The notes under the pieces are model-generated. The model was given only the letters and a program-made list of their open reading frames with translations, did no database searches and was not told the DNA's origin. A program made the position numbers and the translations under genes. From Rhyacichthys aspro (Eukaryota; Chordata; Actinopteri; Gobiiformes; Rhyacichthyidae), in the NCBI GenBank assembly GCA_036850595.1, contig CM072148.1, positions 1,283,160-1,347,159 on the forward strand: 64,000 nt of DNA, given 5' to 3'. Of the stretch, positions 13,501-27,290 are shown in pieces; position 1 is the stretch's first letter, and every line of letters starts with the position of its first letter.

Positions 13501-16500
13501 CTTGATGCCGCTGTGAGACACTGACAGCACCTGAACTCCGGTCCCTACACTGCCCTTCACACACAAACACAGATATTCACTTTACTAAACTAACAGTGAC
13601 TGGAGGACGCACGAGAACAATGAAAGGAAAAATCAAGAAAAAAGTGCAGCAATAATATAGTTCGTTATGGATCCTTTCTTCATCTTTTTGGTTTGTTTAG
13701 AGGTTTAAACCCAAATAGTTTATTGTAAAATCAATCATTTGTCTTTATGATCCATCTAGTGTTTATTTAAGGGATTGTAATAGATGAGAACCTCTATTCA
13801 GGAACAGAAAACCTTGGACAATCACATGCTCCAAAAAGGAGCGCTCCCATTGGTCGACACTTGTCACATGACGTTCCAGGAAGTTTAATAGCTGCAGATA
13901 AAGTGTATTTTCAGCTGAATATGTCTTTTAACAGAGAAACAGCTGAAAAAAGAAAAGCATCAACAGAGAAAAGGGAGGCAACGTAAAACACAGATAAATA
14001 CTGTCAATTCAATCACGTAATGTTTAACGAGGAGGAGATAATTGTCGTCCTGACGCTGAAGTCACAGCTAAGCTAACGCTAAACTCTAAACTTCAGTTTG
14101 GTCAAATGGATTAGTATTTTGTGTTTTATTTTTTAATAAAAGAGAAGCAGGAGAGGTTTTGCTGATTTTGGAGGAGAGTCTGAGACAGGGACAAGAAATG
14201 AACATCAGGGACTGGAGCTTTAATAACTCTCCTCAATACCTACCAATACCTACTCAGTACAAGTTTTCTTTGATATGTAATGATTTGAGACACACCGAAG
14301 CAGGGAACAGTCGGGAGAAGTAGATTTCCCAGGTTTCTCTGGCGGCGTTGACGATGATTTTCTTCACACTCTCCTCGACTGGATCCATGTTCTGCTCCAC
14401 GTTGTGTTTGGCTGTCATTCACACAGACACAGGAGCATGAACGTCAAAGAGATCTGTTCTGTGTATCAGAGTCGAGCGGCTAAAAAGAGACAACAGACAG
14501 ACTACCGAAAAGCGCCTTCATTTTCTGCCTTTCATCCCGCGTGATGCGAACGCAGGCCTCTGACAGCGTGTCATTCACGATCTGCACAGAACAAACGGAA
14601 GGAAAGGGAACGCTGCGAATAATTGTCTTTGTTTTTTCTATGATCTTTCTGTTATGATAGAAACACACAACGTTTAACAAGAAATAAAACCGTGTAAGTA
14701 AAGTACAAACATCAAAAGAGTGAGTTAATGTTACCTGTTTGAAGATGAGATCCAGGACTAAAGGACTGTTGAAGCTGTCTTTGGGATAAAATACCTGAAA
14801 ATACAAATACACAGGTTTTACAGATACGTGTTTTAATCATATTTCTGCATGATTTTGTGGTGAATCTTTGGGCACACACCTCTTTCCTGAGGTAGAGTCT
14901 CCAGGGGACGTTGGTGTAGGTGTAGTGCTCTTCATTCGGCGTCTGGTGGAGCTGGGTCTGGATGGTCTCCGTCTCAATCGGAAGCTCTCGAGAAACTGCG
15001 ACACATTTTAACCACACTTAGTTTATACTTTTGTTATGTCTTTTTCTTTAACATTAGCAGATAATTTCCAGTTGGACAGGTTTTAGTTGGATTTCAACTG
15101 ATTTTAGATGGATTCGAACAGGTTTTAGTTGGATTTGAACAAGTTATAGTTAGATTTCAACAGATTTTAGTCAGTTTTCAACAGTTTTTAGATGGATTTC
15201 AACAGCTTTTAGTTGGATTTGAACAGGTTATAGTCATATTTTAACAGGTTTTAAATGGATTTCAACAGGTTTTAGTTGGATTTGAACAGGTTATCGTCAT
15301 ATTTTAACAGGTTTTAAATGGATTTCAACAGGTTTTAGTTGGATTTGAACAGGTTATAGTCACATTTTAACAGGTTTTAGATGGATTTCAACAGGTTTTA
15401 GTTGGATTTGAACAGGTTATAGTCACATTTTAACAGGTTTTAGATGGATTTCAACAGGTTTTACTTGGATTTGAACAGGTTATAGTCACATTTTAACAGG
15501 TTTTAGTTGGATTTCAACTGATTTTAGATGGATTTCAACAGGTTTTAGTTGGATTTCAACAGGTTTTAGTTGGATTTCAACTGATTTTAGTTGGATTTGA
15601 ACAGGTTTTAGTTGGATTTGAACAGGTTATAGTCACATTTTAACAAGTTTTAGATGGATTTCAACAGATTTTAGTCAGATTTCAACAGGTTTTATATGGA
15701 TCTGAACAGGTTTTAGATGGATTTCAACAGATTTTATTTATCTTTGTAGCAAAATCAAATCCATCTAAAGCACCTAGTGTCATAAATATCTTCTTCTAAA
15801 TGTATTGAAAGACCACATAAAACATTGCAAAGGGCCACATTTGGACCCCGGGCCTTGAGTTTGACATGTGTGGTTTAATCCCTAATGGGACTAAACAGAA
15901 TAAAATAAATGAGTAAATAAAAACAGACGTATGATGAAAAGAATGACCCGAAGTACGTACTCGGAGGAGGAGGAGGCAGGGGCCGCTCTCTCGGTCTGGT
16001 CTTGGTGGTCTTCGTCGGAGGAGGAGCTGGGTCCTGGACTTTAATGACCTGAACCGGAGTCTGGGCCGGAGCCGGAGTCGGAGCTGGAGCCACTGAGAGT
16101 TTCGGCTGAACACACACAAAAACGCACATGATTTACACGTTCCTCCAGTGAATTCTACCGTCTTCTGTCTGAGTTCTTACAGTCGGAGCCGGAGGGTTGT
16201 CCATCTGCGGTTTGAGAATCTGCAGAGCTTCATCTCGAGGAGTCTGCCTCTTTTTAAATTTTCCATCCGGTCTCCTGTTTACAGTGAGATCATGTAAGAG
16301 TTAGTCGAACACCTGAAGACAAATGTGCAGGGTTTGTTCTCAGTTTGATGTGTACAGACAGTAATCCTGACGACTGTGAGCAGCATCTCTGATACAGAAC
16401 CTCAGACCAAAGCACAACGAGACAAAGAAAAGACTTTTATTTGTCGAGAGTCAAATCAATACCAGTTTAATCCCAGAGAACAGTCCAGGTTGATGTTTGA

Positions 16501-19137
16501 TGTCGTTTTTAATCAAGATTCTCAGAGGTTTTCTTTTAATTAACTTAAAATGTAATAGAATAGAATCAAAGCTTTACTCTCAAGGATTTTAATGTATTTG
16601 AATGTTCAACTCATAACTCTGAACTTTAGTTTGATGTAATCGAGTTTTCAGTTTGACCTTTTTATAAAATAAAAGCAGGAACGGTTGCTATAACATTGTT
16701 GGTGGTAAAAAAACAAACAGTTGTAATCTTAAGCCTTGTCTCCACTGGGACGGGTTGGTTCTGGTGCGTTTCTGTTACTGGGGTCCCAAGCAGGTCTGGC
16801 TTTGTGGGACATTTTGGGAGGAGTGTGGTTAAAAACTGCAGACTTTAACCAATTCTAAAACCATAATTATTATTATTTAACACATATTTTAACCAGTTTA
16901 AAATGGATTCAACCTGGACCGAACCGACCCGTACTGTACCATCAGAGGAAACAAGGCTTTATTTTGTCTTCATTAAAAGTCCAGGACTAAATCAAGACCC
17001 TCACCTCTTTCCTGGAGGCAGAGGCTCGGGAGGAGGAGGCGGAGAGTTGTATCTTTTAATGATTTCTTTAAAACAAACACAAATAAAAATCACATAAAAG
17101 TATAATCATTATCTATTGCTCTCATGAATGAATTATTAAACACATTTCTTATTTATGCACCTTGGATGTCCTGACTCGGGACGACGTGGTCCGAGAGGCG
17201 AGAGGAGTACTTCACCACTTCTCCAGCAGGGGGCGGAGGAGTCGTTAACACTGGAGCTGAGACACACACAAAACAAACACACTGCACTTACTTTCCTCTC
17301 TTTCTTTTCCTTCATGTTGTATTTGTGTCCCGTACCGTGCTTTTTGGCCGGTTTGTCCTTGTCTACGGGGGCACAGGGGGCCCTCCTCCGCGGGACGCTG
17401 TCTTTACTCGACTCAACCTGGGACAGCAACACATTTGAAGGTTAGGTTTGAGGGAAGAGGATGTGTTCTACGTCTGTTTCAGAAACTACTGGAAATATTA
17501 CATCTCAAACTGAAAAATGAAGGGTTAAATTCACTTCAGACTCCTTTTTGTTTTGTTTTTCTTTGTGTTTTATTTTAAATTGTAGGAAACAGAGACAGTA
17601 GAATGTTGTGTCTCAGAGTCACTGGGAACTAAATGTTTATGAAAGAGGGGTTAATCGTCCTTTTTCATGTTGGAACACCATCAAAAGCGTCATTTATATA
17701 TTCACTCTTTCACATAATTACACTTTAATCAAGAATATTTCAAGAAACTGTCAAGATTTGTCTTTTTCAAACCTGCTCCTGAGGCTTTTAGCAACTAATT
17801 CTTGAGTCTAATCTATAATGTCCCATGAGCTTTGTTTAGAAAATGAATTATTTGCTGTTGATGATTTACCGTAATTAAAAAATGTGCTTTATTCTTTTTA
17901 CTAAGCGCTGTTTTTATTAATGTTTGACCGCTACATAAAGATTCTCTTGATTAAACGAAAACATGGCATTTGTTGGATTTGACTCGAGGTCTGTGTCTGT
18001 ATTTATACTGTTTTAACTTTAACTGTACTTTTTAGTTTTATTTTATTTTTATATTTACCGGATAAAAGCTAACTCTGGTCCTTTATGCTCTGTATTTCAT
18101 TTCATTTTTCATAGTTATTGGCAAAAAAGAAATGCAATCAGTTCAAATCCAACTAAGACCCATTCAAATCCAACTAAGACCTGTTCAAATCCAACTAAGA
18201 CCTGTTCAAACCCAACTAAGACCAGTTCAAATCCAACTAAGACCAGTTCAAATCCAACTAAGACCTGTCCAAATCCAACTAAGACCTGTTCAAATCCAAC
18301 TAAGACCTGTTCAAATTCAACTAAGACCTGTTCAAACCCAACTAAGACCTGTCCAAATCCAACTAAGACCTGTTCAAATCCAACTAAGACCTGTCCAAAT
18401 CCAACTAAAACCTGTTAAAATCCAAATAAGCCCTGTTCAAATCCAACTAAGACCTGTTCAAATCCAACTAAGACCTGTTCAAATCCAAATAAGCCCTGTT
18501 CAAATCCAACTAAGACGTATTCAAATCCAACTAAGACCTGTTCAAATCCAATTAAGACCTGTTCAAATACAAATAAGCCCTGTTCAAATCCAACTAAGAC
18601 GTATTCAAATCCAACTAAGACCTGTTCAAATCCAATTAAGACCTGTTCAAATACAAATAAGCCCTGTTCAAATCCAACTAAGACGTGTTCAAATCCAACT
18701 AAGACTTGTTCAAATCCAACTAAAACCTTTCCTAGATAATCTCCCACATTTTCTCCTCAGTTTTACAGTTTTACCCTGACCTCTGGAGCGGTCCCGTTGA
18801 CTTTGGGCTGTGCCGCTGGCGTCGTGGTGGCCGCGGTGGGTTCAGGCCGTGGAGATGGCGGCGACACAGCTGCAGTCGGGGCAGGGGTCTGCGAGGGGGC
18901 GTAGGGGCTCAGGGGGATCTCCGCGGAGCCGTAGGGAGTCGGGGTGAAGTTGGCGTAGGGGCTGGGCGGGATGTTAGCGTAGGGGCTCGGAGGGACACCG
19001 GCGTAGGGGCTGGTGGGGGCGTAGGGGCTGGGAGGGTGATGGAGCAGGGGGCTCATGGGAGGACTGGTGATCGGGGAGGTGGGAGGGCTGGACACCGGGC
19101 TGACCATCGCCATCGCGTTCATGGTCATCTGCTGAGC
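1560..19137 (-). CDS. myo15a: Myosin XVa tail, copy 1 (partial, one damaged exon)
   Basis: Minus-strand 3' half of unconventional myosin XV. Exons read downward: 18775-19137, 17336-17417, 17161-17250, 17005-17065, 16181-16274, 15961-16105, 14880-14995, 14735-14794, 14506-14581, 14296-14411, 13436-13554, 13210-13351, 12544-12655, 12389-12463, 11593-11798, 10688-10804, 9805-9874, 9643-9715, 8317-8390, 8163-8245, 7944-8074, 7456-7550, 6664-6741, 6501-6597, 4305-4465, 4094-4227, 3281-3414, 2548-2681, 2316-2456, 1560-1661. All borders are GT/AG and phases match, except that exon 10688-10804 is 2 bp short and frameshifted. Domain order is proline-rich linker, conserved pre-SH3 region, SH3, MyTH4, FERM, ending in SEITML, a class I PDZ ligand of the whirlin-binding kind. 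Upstream exons present in copy 2 are missing here because a 10-N gap follows at 19,544. This is probably a duplicate haplotype of copy 2 rather than a second gene. Confidence 0.9.
5460..6095. repeat. 21-bp minisatellite array, myo15a intron (copy 1)
   Basis: About 30 diverged units of the type TTTTAGTTGGATTTGAACAGG, with variants such as GGATTTATACGTG and GGATTTGATCATG. The allele at 32,010-32,385 in copy 2 is about 250 bp shorter. Confidence 0.95.
8564..8665 (+). repeat. LINE/SINE-like 3' tail
   Basis: GTGAAGCCCTTTGAGGAGA .. GACACTGGGCTGAATAAATAAAACTGAAT resembles the 3' ends of teleost L2-like elements, which typically end in ..CTGGGCTATATAAATAAA. The same copy is at 34,915-35,016. Confidence 0.55.
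8831..9185. repeat. 21-bp minisatellite array, myo15a intron (copy 1)
   Basis: Units alternate between ATAGATGGATTTGATCAGGTT and ACATGGATTTGAACAGGTTTT. Copy 2 counterpart at 35,185-35,575. Confidence 0.95.
9905..10655 (+). mobile_element. hAT-like non-autonomous element with minisatellite core
   Basis: Left part: AAGTCAAAGATGTGAGGGGCC, CAGAGGCAGAAGATGGTGAC and CTCCTTTTATGGAAACTGG. Core: 21-bp units at 10,028-10,505. Right part: TTTATTTATCTTTGTAGC, a short inverted unit (AATCCATCTAAAACCTGTTC), then GGGCCACATAAAACATTGC and TTTGAGTTTGACGTGTG. The outer ends are imperfect inverted repeats around GTCAAACTCAA, typical of hAT-type elements. No transposase ORF. Confidence 0.65.
10688..10804 (-). pseudogene. 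myo15a: Damaged myo15a exon in copy 1
   Basis: This is the exon between the SH3 and MyTH4 blocks. Compared with the intact 119-bp exon at 37566-37684, it lacks one base in a C/G run (CAGGGGACA has become CAGGGACA), gains one base in CTCCTTTCAG, has a G-to-T change, and lacks two bases in ACTTCTTGG. The net change is minus 2 bp. On the minus strand the first shift leads to an in-frame TAG within a few codons. All other 29 exons of this copy are intact. The damage sits next to a degraded poly-T tract in the following intron, so consensus error is likelier than true pseudogenisation. Confidence 0.85.
10838..11565 (+). mobile_element. hAT-like element with minisatellite core and degraded tract
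   Basis: Left end GGAGTCAAACTCAAAGTTGA. Right end GGCCTTGAGTTTGACACGTG, forming inverted termini. The 21-bp core (11,000-11,425) is replaced between about 11,090 and 11,295 by near-pure T runs with scattered G and A. The copy 2 element at 37,718-38,223 has ordinary units here, so the T tract is probably a bad consensus. Confidence 0.7.
12062..12170. repeat. Copy-1-specific insertion with (TTA)n
   Basis: About 105 bp including an ATT microsatellite (12,086-12,112), absent from copy 2, which jumps from TTCAACACTA straight to CCTTTTGTCCTC near 38,725. This is an indel between the two copies. Confidence 0.75.
13700..14225 (+). repeat. Dispersed ~0.5-kb repeat, copy a
   Basis: Runs from the AAATAGTTTATTGTAAAATC region to AACATCAGGGACTGGAGCTT. 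The same sequence occurs inverted in the alkbh5 intron (23,546-24,065), at 40,265-40,790 in copy 2, and at the window end (63,836-64,000). No ORF. Likely a short non-autonomous transposable element. Confidence 0.8.
15066..15880 (+). mobile_element. Minisatellite array with hAT-like right end (copy 1)
   Basis: About 30 units of the 21-bp repeat (15,066-15,745), then the usual right end: TTTATTTATCTTTGTAGC, a short inverted unit, GACCACATAAAACATTGC and GGCCTTGAGTTTGACATGTG. A left end is not evident. In copy 2 the array is far shorter (41,630-41,905). Confidence 0.7.
18133..18735. repeat. 21-bp minisatellite array in reverse orientation (copy 1)
   Basis: Units are CCAACTAAGACCTGTTCAAAT, the reverse complement of the other arrays, with a higher-order pattern (AAATAAGCCCTGTTCAAATC recurring). 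It lies in the intron just 3' of the long proline exon. Copy 2 counterpart at 44,449-44,900 is about 150 bp shorter. Confidence 0.95.
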
Positions 19138-19543
19138 CTGGAAAATACAGTTTTCACAGTCGATAAAACACTAAATGTCATTTTCTGAATCGAACGGTCG
19201 ACTTCTTAAACACTTTTATCAAACTGGACACTCTTCTGTCAAAACACATCACTCAACAAAACATTTAACTTTCTTAACGACACAATTAACACAAAACCAC
19301 TCAGAGATTAAACACTGAAGACAATATAAAGACAGTTCTGAGCCTGAGCTGAAACTTCTACCACTCTGGACTCAAGATTTATACTTGTGTCTGAAATGAG
19401 ACAGAAACATGATTTAGATTAAAGTTGAGCAGAAGATTAGTGTCAGTAAAAAGTGCTGCTGTAAAACTAAACACAAACTACAATTTTTCACCTAAAGACA
19501 TGACTCTGAGGATTTACTGCAGAGAATACTGTGTTTGACTCAG

Positions 19544-19553
19544 NNNNNNNNNN
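19544..19553. other. 10-N assembly gap
   Basis: Ten Ns lie exactly where copy 1 stops matching copy 2. To the left the sequence follows the copy 2 intron up to about 45,679. To the right it changes to unrelated sequence, a probable mief2 exon. The position marks an assembly join. Confidence 0.98.
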
Positions 19554-19638
19554 GCAGGAAGTCTATGACCACGGCGATTCCGTCCTCGCCTGCGCCGCAG
19601 TGTTCTGGAAGTTCATGTGGCTTCGTGTTCGTGTCAGC
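19554..19638 (-). CDS. mief2: Probable mief2 (MiD49) coding exon, truncated by gap
   Basis: After a good acceptor (CTCCTTCAG) an 85-bp open segment reads ADTNTKPHELPEH then CGAGEDGIAVVIDFL and is cut by the N gap. The DGIAVVIDFL end resembles the start of MIEF1/MIEF2, where a short soluble N-terminus ending in ..DF(L/V) precedes the outer-membrane anchor. MIEF2 is a mitochondrial outer-membrane receptor for Drp1. MIEF2 lies close to ALKBH5 on human 17p11.2, which supports the call. No in-frame Met occurs in this exon. Either the start is in an upstream exon, or a base is missing, since a Met codon exists in the next frame (MNFQNTAAQ). A splice donor with GTAAGTGA at about 21,211-21,219 could be an upstream exon. 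The identification is from a short match only. Confidence 0.5.
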
Positions 19639-21210
19639 CTGAAGGAGGAGACACAGAACAAACGCACAGACTGAGATTTGTGTTAATGCTGCTGTAAATG
19701 TCCAAAAACCAGATTCAGACGATGACACCGAATAAACTCATCCACAACTTATCTAACTGTAAATGAACATTCCAACAAGTATCTGGTAAATGTCAGAAAA
19801 CAGATTTATTATCAGATTTTTAAGAAGGATTTGTCAATGTACAAGTCACAAATATAACTTTAGGCTGAGAAAATGTGCCTAATATCACACAGGTGACACA
19901 GGAATGCTCTATTTTCATCCTTATGTTAGTAATAAATGATCAGCTGTATGTCGCTAAAAGCCTTTAGGCACATCTTTTATTATTTAGTAGGAAATATATA
20001 TTGAAATAGATTCTGTTAGCAATAAAGCAAACTGCAGAAAGAGTTGATTAAATATGAAACATTATGGAAGAGGGTTAGGGAAGAAAATCTTGAGGTATTC
20101 TAAGATTAAAGACATTATTCTGAGAAAAAAGACTGAATTCTGAGAAAAAAGACTGAATTCTGAGATTAAAGTCCAACCCTGCTCTAGCCCAGTTTATCCA
20201 GTGATTGGTCTGTGGCACTTTATTTATTTTCATGTCTTCACTGCAATTTCCAGTTCTTAAATATCTGCTTTGACTGCTAGATCTTTTTTTTTTTTTAAGT
20301 CTTTCACTCATGAACCTTTGAGAGATCATGAATAATCTGTCTGGTATGAATCCACTATAAATGAACTAAGCCATTTTCCCTTTGACCTGCTTCAGAGTCT
20401 GTCACCTGAGAATTTATTTCTCACTTCAGTCTCAGTCCAAAATGCGCGCGCACCTTAAGAATGTTCTATTTATAATACCCAGTACGTGCACGAGCCTGCA
20501 GCACACGGATGTCACGTATGACCCTGTAGTGTAACTTTACATATATGACACGAAACACGCTTCAGAGACAGAAAAGGCAAGTTATTTCACTGAAAGACAA
20601 TTAGTACAGTCTTTGCAAAATATAACCATGTGCTTGTTTTAGTCAGTTATATCAATTTTCAATCAATATATCAATTTTCGGGGAAGCATCAGGTCGGTGC
20701 ACTGTACTCTTTGGTCTTTTACCAGTGAAATTCAGTTTTACTCTGGTTTTGAAAGAACTCTAGCCTTCTGTCATATAGTTCTGCTTATTTTTTCCAGATT
20801 TAACCGAGATCAATATAAACAAAAGAATGAAAATATAAAAATACAGACAAAGCTCATTCCTTTTCAGATACATTCATGTCCACAATGTTCAAGAAAAGTG
20901 GAATGAAAGAATTAACATCGTGTGACAGTGAACTTTTCATTAAAATCCTGGATACACGTCTTCACTGTAAGACTTTGTCGTTTGTAAAGTTGATAAATAA
21001 TAGTTTGTAAAGCTCAGAATAGTAGTGATTTAGTCTGAAACAGCTGTCCCCTGAGTGTAATCGATAAGAGTATTGCAAAACGTCAGAACTTGCAACAACA
21101 CACCTTTCCCAGAGGCTAACGGTTAGCTGCTAGCTGTCAGTGTTGCTAATGCTACAAAGCTAATGGCTACTTCACAGCTAATTTAAGTCATTTTTATTGG
21201 TCTGAAGTAA
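19639..21210 (-). other. Probable mief2 5' intron and upstream sequence
   Basis: No coding exon is recognisable. A short 20-bp tandem repeat lies at 20,116-20,170. A possible minus-strand noncoding exon ends at 21,220 (donor GTAAGTGA), with a G+C-rich TSS-like region extending to about 21,400 (CAGCTGCGCGC, CTGCAGCGCC). Confidence 0.4.
20116..20170. repeat. Short 20-bp tandem repeat
   Basis: The unit TGAGAAAAAAGACTGAATTC occurs about two and a half times, ending in a diverged copy. Confidence 0.8.
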
Positions 21211-21689
21211 ATCACTTACCACAGAAATACAAGAAGAAAACTGTGGGACAGCGAAACATTAGCCTTCGTTCCAGGACAATCCTTTTAAATCCTCAAAAAC
21301 AACTAATGAAGAGATATACTGCCATTGTTGTATTTGGGATCCAGAAGCTAACAGCTGCGCGCTTCTTCTTCGTGGGTTTGAGGCTGGAGTGCAGCTGCAG
21401 CGCCCTCTAGTGACTGCCTTCATACTTTTCAACAGCGTGTATCTTGCATTTTTTTTACAAACAAAAATGACTCGTTCTTTTAAATGTTCTTACCATACTT
21501 AATATCTTGATAATGAATTGATAAAACAGCAACAACAAAATACCATGCACTGTTATAGTTTATTAATTAATAATTAAATGTAACACATTTCCATTCCTTT
21601 CTTTAAAATGTAATTAAAAAAATAAAAAATATATACTCAATAAAGCACAAATAAACACAGCTGTAAATAAGAAGCAATTTACCTGCTTT

Positions 21690-21905
21690 GCAAATATGGA
21701 GGATGTCTCTGGAGGTGGAGCAGGTGGTCCAATAATCAGAGGGTTGGCGGTTCAAATCCCACTCGCCCTGTTCATACTACTGTAGTGTCCTTGGGTAAGA
21801 CTTCACCCACCGTTCCTCTGTGGCTCTGATGTAACTGTGTGTGTTTGGTGATGGATGGAGAGGCTGACCCCCAGTGAGTGAATGGACTGTAGAAAATCAC
21901 TATAT
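21690..21905 (+). repeat. tRNA-derived SINE
   Basis: A tRNA-like head carries an A-box-like segment (TGGAGCAGGTGG) and a clear B box (GGTTCAAATCC). It is followed by the GTGTCCTTGGGTAAGAC and TGAATGGACTGTAGAAAATCAC body that is widespread in teleost tRNA-type SINEs. It lies between the mief2 and alkbh5 sequences. It has no flanking signs of a functional tRNA gene. Confidence 0.75.
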
Positions 21906-22680
21906 AAAATCTAATCCTTTACTAATATCAGACTAATAACATAATAAAATACTGTTTTTAAATCAATTATTGCCTGTCCAATACTTCACCATAAAGATAC
22001 AAAAATGTATTATGCTGTGCTTTGACATAATTCAACACCTATTCAAGAAATCTGATATTTTATTCTTCTTTTTTCTCTCTCTTTCTAAGTTCACCTCTAT
22101 TCAATAACTGTTGTGTGTGTTGGAGTGTTTGTGTGCCATTTATTGGAGTAATAAAGTTTAGAAATAGCATCAGTGTAATGTCTACTAAATTCATTCATAT
22201 GGGGCGTGCCTGCAAGTACGATTATGATAAGAATAATGATGACATTTAGCACAGAAACTAAAAAGACTTCTGCCACAGCTGCAGTAGATTCTACTAGATT
22301 TAAATGAGTCGTTCTCACAAATTTAAAAGTGATTTATCAAGTTGTATGTGTTAAAATACAGGACCATTTTCATTATTTTTTCCAGCAGCTGGCAGCAATC
22401 AAAGCCAGAATTACAGTGCTTTCAGACTTTACACAGTTCCAGGTCTGTTTTATCAAATATTACACTTTATACTTTAAACTTCAGTCAGATATTCAGAGCT
22501 CGAGCTGGGATTAAAAACATTTCCTGCTTTGAGAGACCTTTAAACCGAGGTTATTTCGTCAGTCTGCTCATATAAACCTCTGCCAAATCTGGACAAAGAG
22601 CAGGAACCTCGCTTCTTTTATCAGAAGCAGTTAAACAACACTTATCAGGACGACAGAAAGTCCAATCGCCAGGTTTGGGG
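21906..22680. other. Intergenic sequence
   Basis: AT-rich sequence downstream of alkbh5 and upstream of the mief2 region. I see no gene or clear repeat here. Confidence 0.5.
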
Positions 22681-22686
22681 TTTATT
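22681..22686 (-). terminator. Candidate poly(A) signal of alkbh5
   Basis: TTTATT on the plus strand is AATAAA on the minus strand, about 510 bp beyond the alkbh5 stop. It would give a 3' UTR of about 0.5 kb covering 22,680-23,192. Chosen by position only. Confidence 0.4.
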
Positions 22687-23192
22687 ACAGAACAGCAACA
22701 AGTGCCTCATGCATTAAAGCAACTTAGTATGAAATAAAGCCCGGATTCTACTCAAAAAGTTCATAAATCATAACAGAGTACAGTGTGCCTCAGCTGAAAT
22801 CATAACGCTGTAAGTAAAGGGCCCAGCGGGAGACGGCACAGTGAAGGGACGACGGCAGCTGCGAAAAATAACTTCTGCATAAAAGGTTCAGAATCAAAGA
22901 CTATACAAATATTTATACAAGTTAGACTGCAGTTTAGCTTTCTTACGTACAAGTTCATATGTACATCTTTTATCTTTTTTTTTTCTTTTGGACATCTTCT
23001 GTACAACTGGATACAAAAAAATACATCATCATTCAGCCATGCCTTCGGGAAACGAACTTTGAACAGAAAAGAAAAACCGGAGCTGAACTGAACGTACGAC
23101 TCTACACCGACATGCTCTTTGTGTCGATGATCTTTTGAATTCATAAAAGAGGGGTGTATTTATAAGTGTACACGAGAGAGACAGAGAGGCGT

Positions 23193-26053
<2,861 letters not shown>

Positions 26054-26581
26054 CTCAGGCCGAGTCTGACGTCTGGAGGAGAGAACACGAATCAGCACGA
26101 GATATGGCAACAAGTGTGTTTAATTCTCTGATGTACCTGGTAAGCAGCCTTCACAGCATCAGGACTCAGGTAAACATTAGAGAGCTAACCACAGATTCTT
26201 AAACCCCTCTGTCTCTTCAAGAAATCTCAGACAGACTCTTGTGTTTGTAGTAAACTCTCAAGTGTCGACTCTGAGCTGAAGTAACAGCCTCCAGAGAGGG
26301 TTGGTTTTCAGTGTGGATACTAACAACACATCAAAGAAGCATAAAAGGAACTCAGAATGGACACTTCTGAGATCATTTTATGTATGCATGTATTCTGTTA
26401 CACTTGATTATTTTCTTTATAATGTTCATGCATTTTCCTATTCCATCTATCTCATCTCTTCCAGGACTCCCTGTTCTGTAATTACATACTTACTTTGCTC
26501 CTGCCATTTTTATTTTAAGGCACTGCAGTATTATTACACTTTGTCCAATAACTCACTTAAATTACTCTATAACTAACTTAC
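26054..26581 (-). other. alkbh5 5' leader and upstream sequence
   Basis: Upstream of the alkbh5 ATG the minus strand shows an acceptor-like CTCTCCTCCAG at about 26,077, so a 5' UTR intron is possible. The same frame stays open upstream of the ATG for 20 codons, but the MAASGY start fits the family. No other gene seen. 26,582 is the first base that pairs with window position 1. Confidence 0.4.
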
Positions 26582-26859
26582 ACTGCATGTTTTTTTATTT
26601 TTCAATGATCCTGGCTATTGTATTACAATAATATAAATCTATTTTTAGGGTAAAAATCATTTTCTGCTTCGGGTTAAGTAGCAAATAAAGTCAGGGCTAA
26701 GGGCACATTTGAGACTGACCTATCTCTGCGGAGAGCGGCTAACATTAGCTTAGCCCTCAGTAAATGACCACAGACGAACAGGGCTAAATCAGAGCCTAAC
26801 TAAACACTTCTTTTTGATAAATATTTTCTGTGGAAAGTGTAAAACCTTGTGAATAGAGC

Positions 26860-27290
26860 TCCGCAGTCCCTCCGCAGCCCGAGGACACAGAAACAGAGCT
26901 CCTGCGCGGCTAGCTGTGGTTAGCTGGGACTAGCCTGGCTGTGCGTCGCCGCCTGGAAATGCCAACAAACCACGCAGCAGCATTTCACGTCACCGACAAA
27001 TTCCACACCTTGGCGCTTCCGACACGTTTCCGCTCGGCTTTATCTCACAGAACTGAACACAAGCATTCTTATTGTCAATGTGAAGCCTTAATAATCACAT
27101 TCAATCTACACCTACACACGTCTCCGAGAAAAAAAAAAGCCGAAAATAAACTCGTGTAACCTGCCAGACATGTACGCATGCGCAGTGGGAGCTGGTTTGT
27201 TTGGGGGAGGGTTTGTCACGTGACCATGTGTTTATTATAGGCGGTCTCTGAAGCGGACCGGCTCTAAACCCATTTTAGGAGCCTTCACTC
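26860..27290 (-). promoter_or_regulatory. Candidate alkbh5 promoter with NRF1 and E-box sites
   Basis: CpG-containing, G+C-rich sequence about 0.8-1.2 kb upstream of the alkbh5 ATG. It contains a near-perfect NRF1 core, CGCATGCGCA (27,175-27,184), and a palindromic E-box, TCACGTGA (CACGTG at 27,217-27,222), both typical of housekeeping promoters without TATA. A donor-like GTTACACGAG on the minus strand at about 27,160 would let a noncoding first exon splice to the acceptor near 26,077. The assignment to alkbh5 is by position. Confidence 0.5.

Noticed and set aside
18132..18779. A 215-residue open frame of repeated IQLRPVQ units, and the opposite-strand VLVGFEQ frame
   Set aside because: The unit is 21 bp, so all frames without a stop stay open by arithmetic. 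It lies in a myo15a intron and changes length between copies. Similar frames at 5,644, 36,688 and 44,447 have the same cause.
21720..21770. Possible tRNA gene from the A- and B-box match
   Set aside because: The match continues into a typical SINE body and the cloverleaf is not complete, so it is a tRNA-derived SINE.
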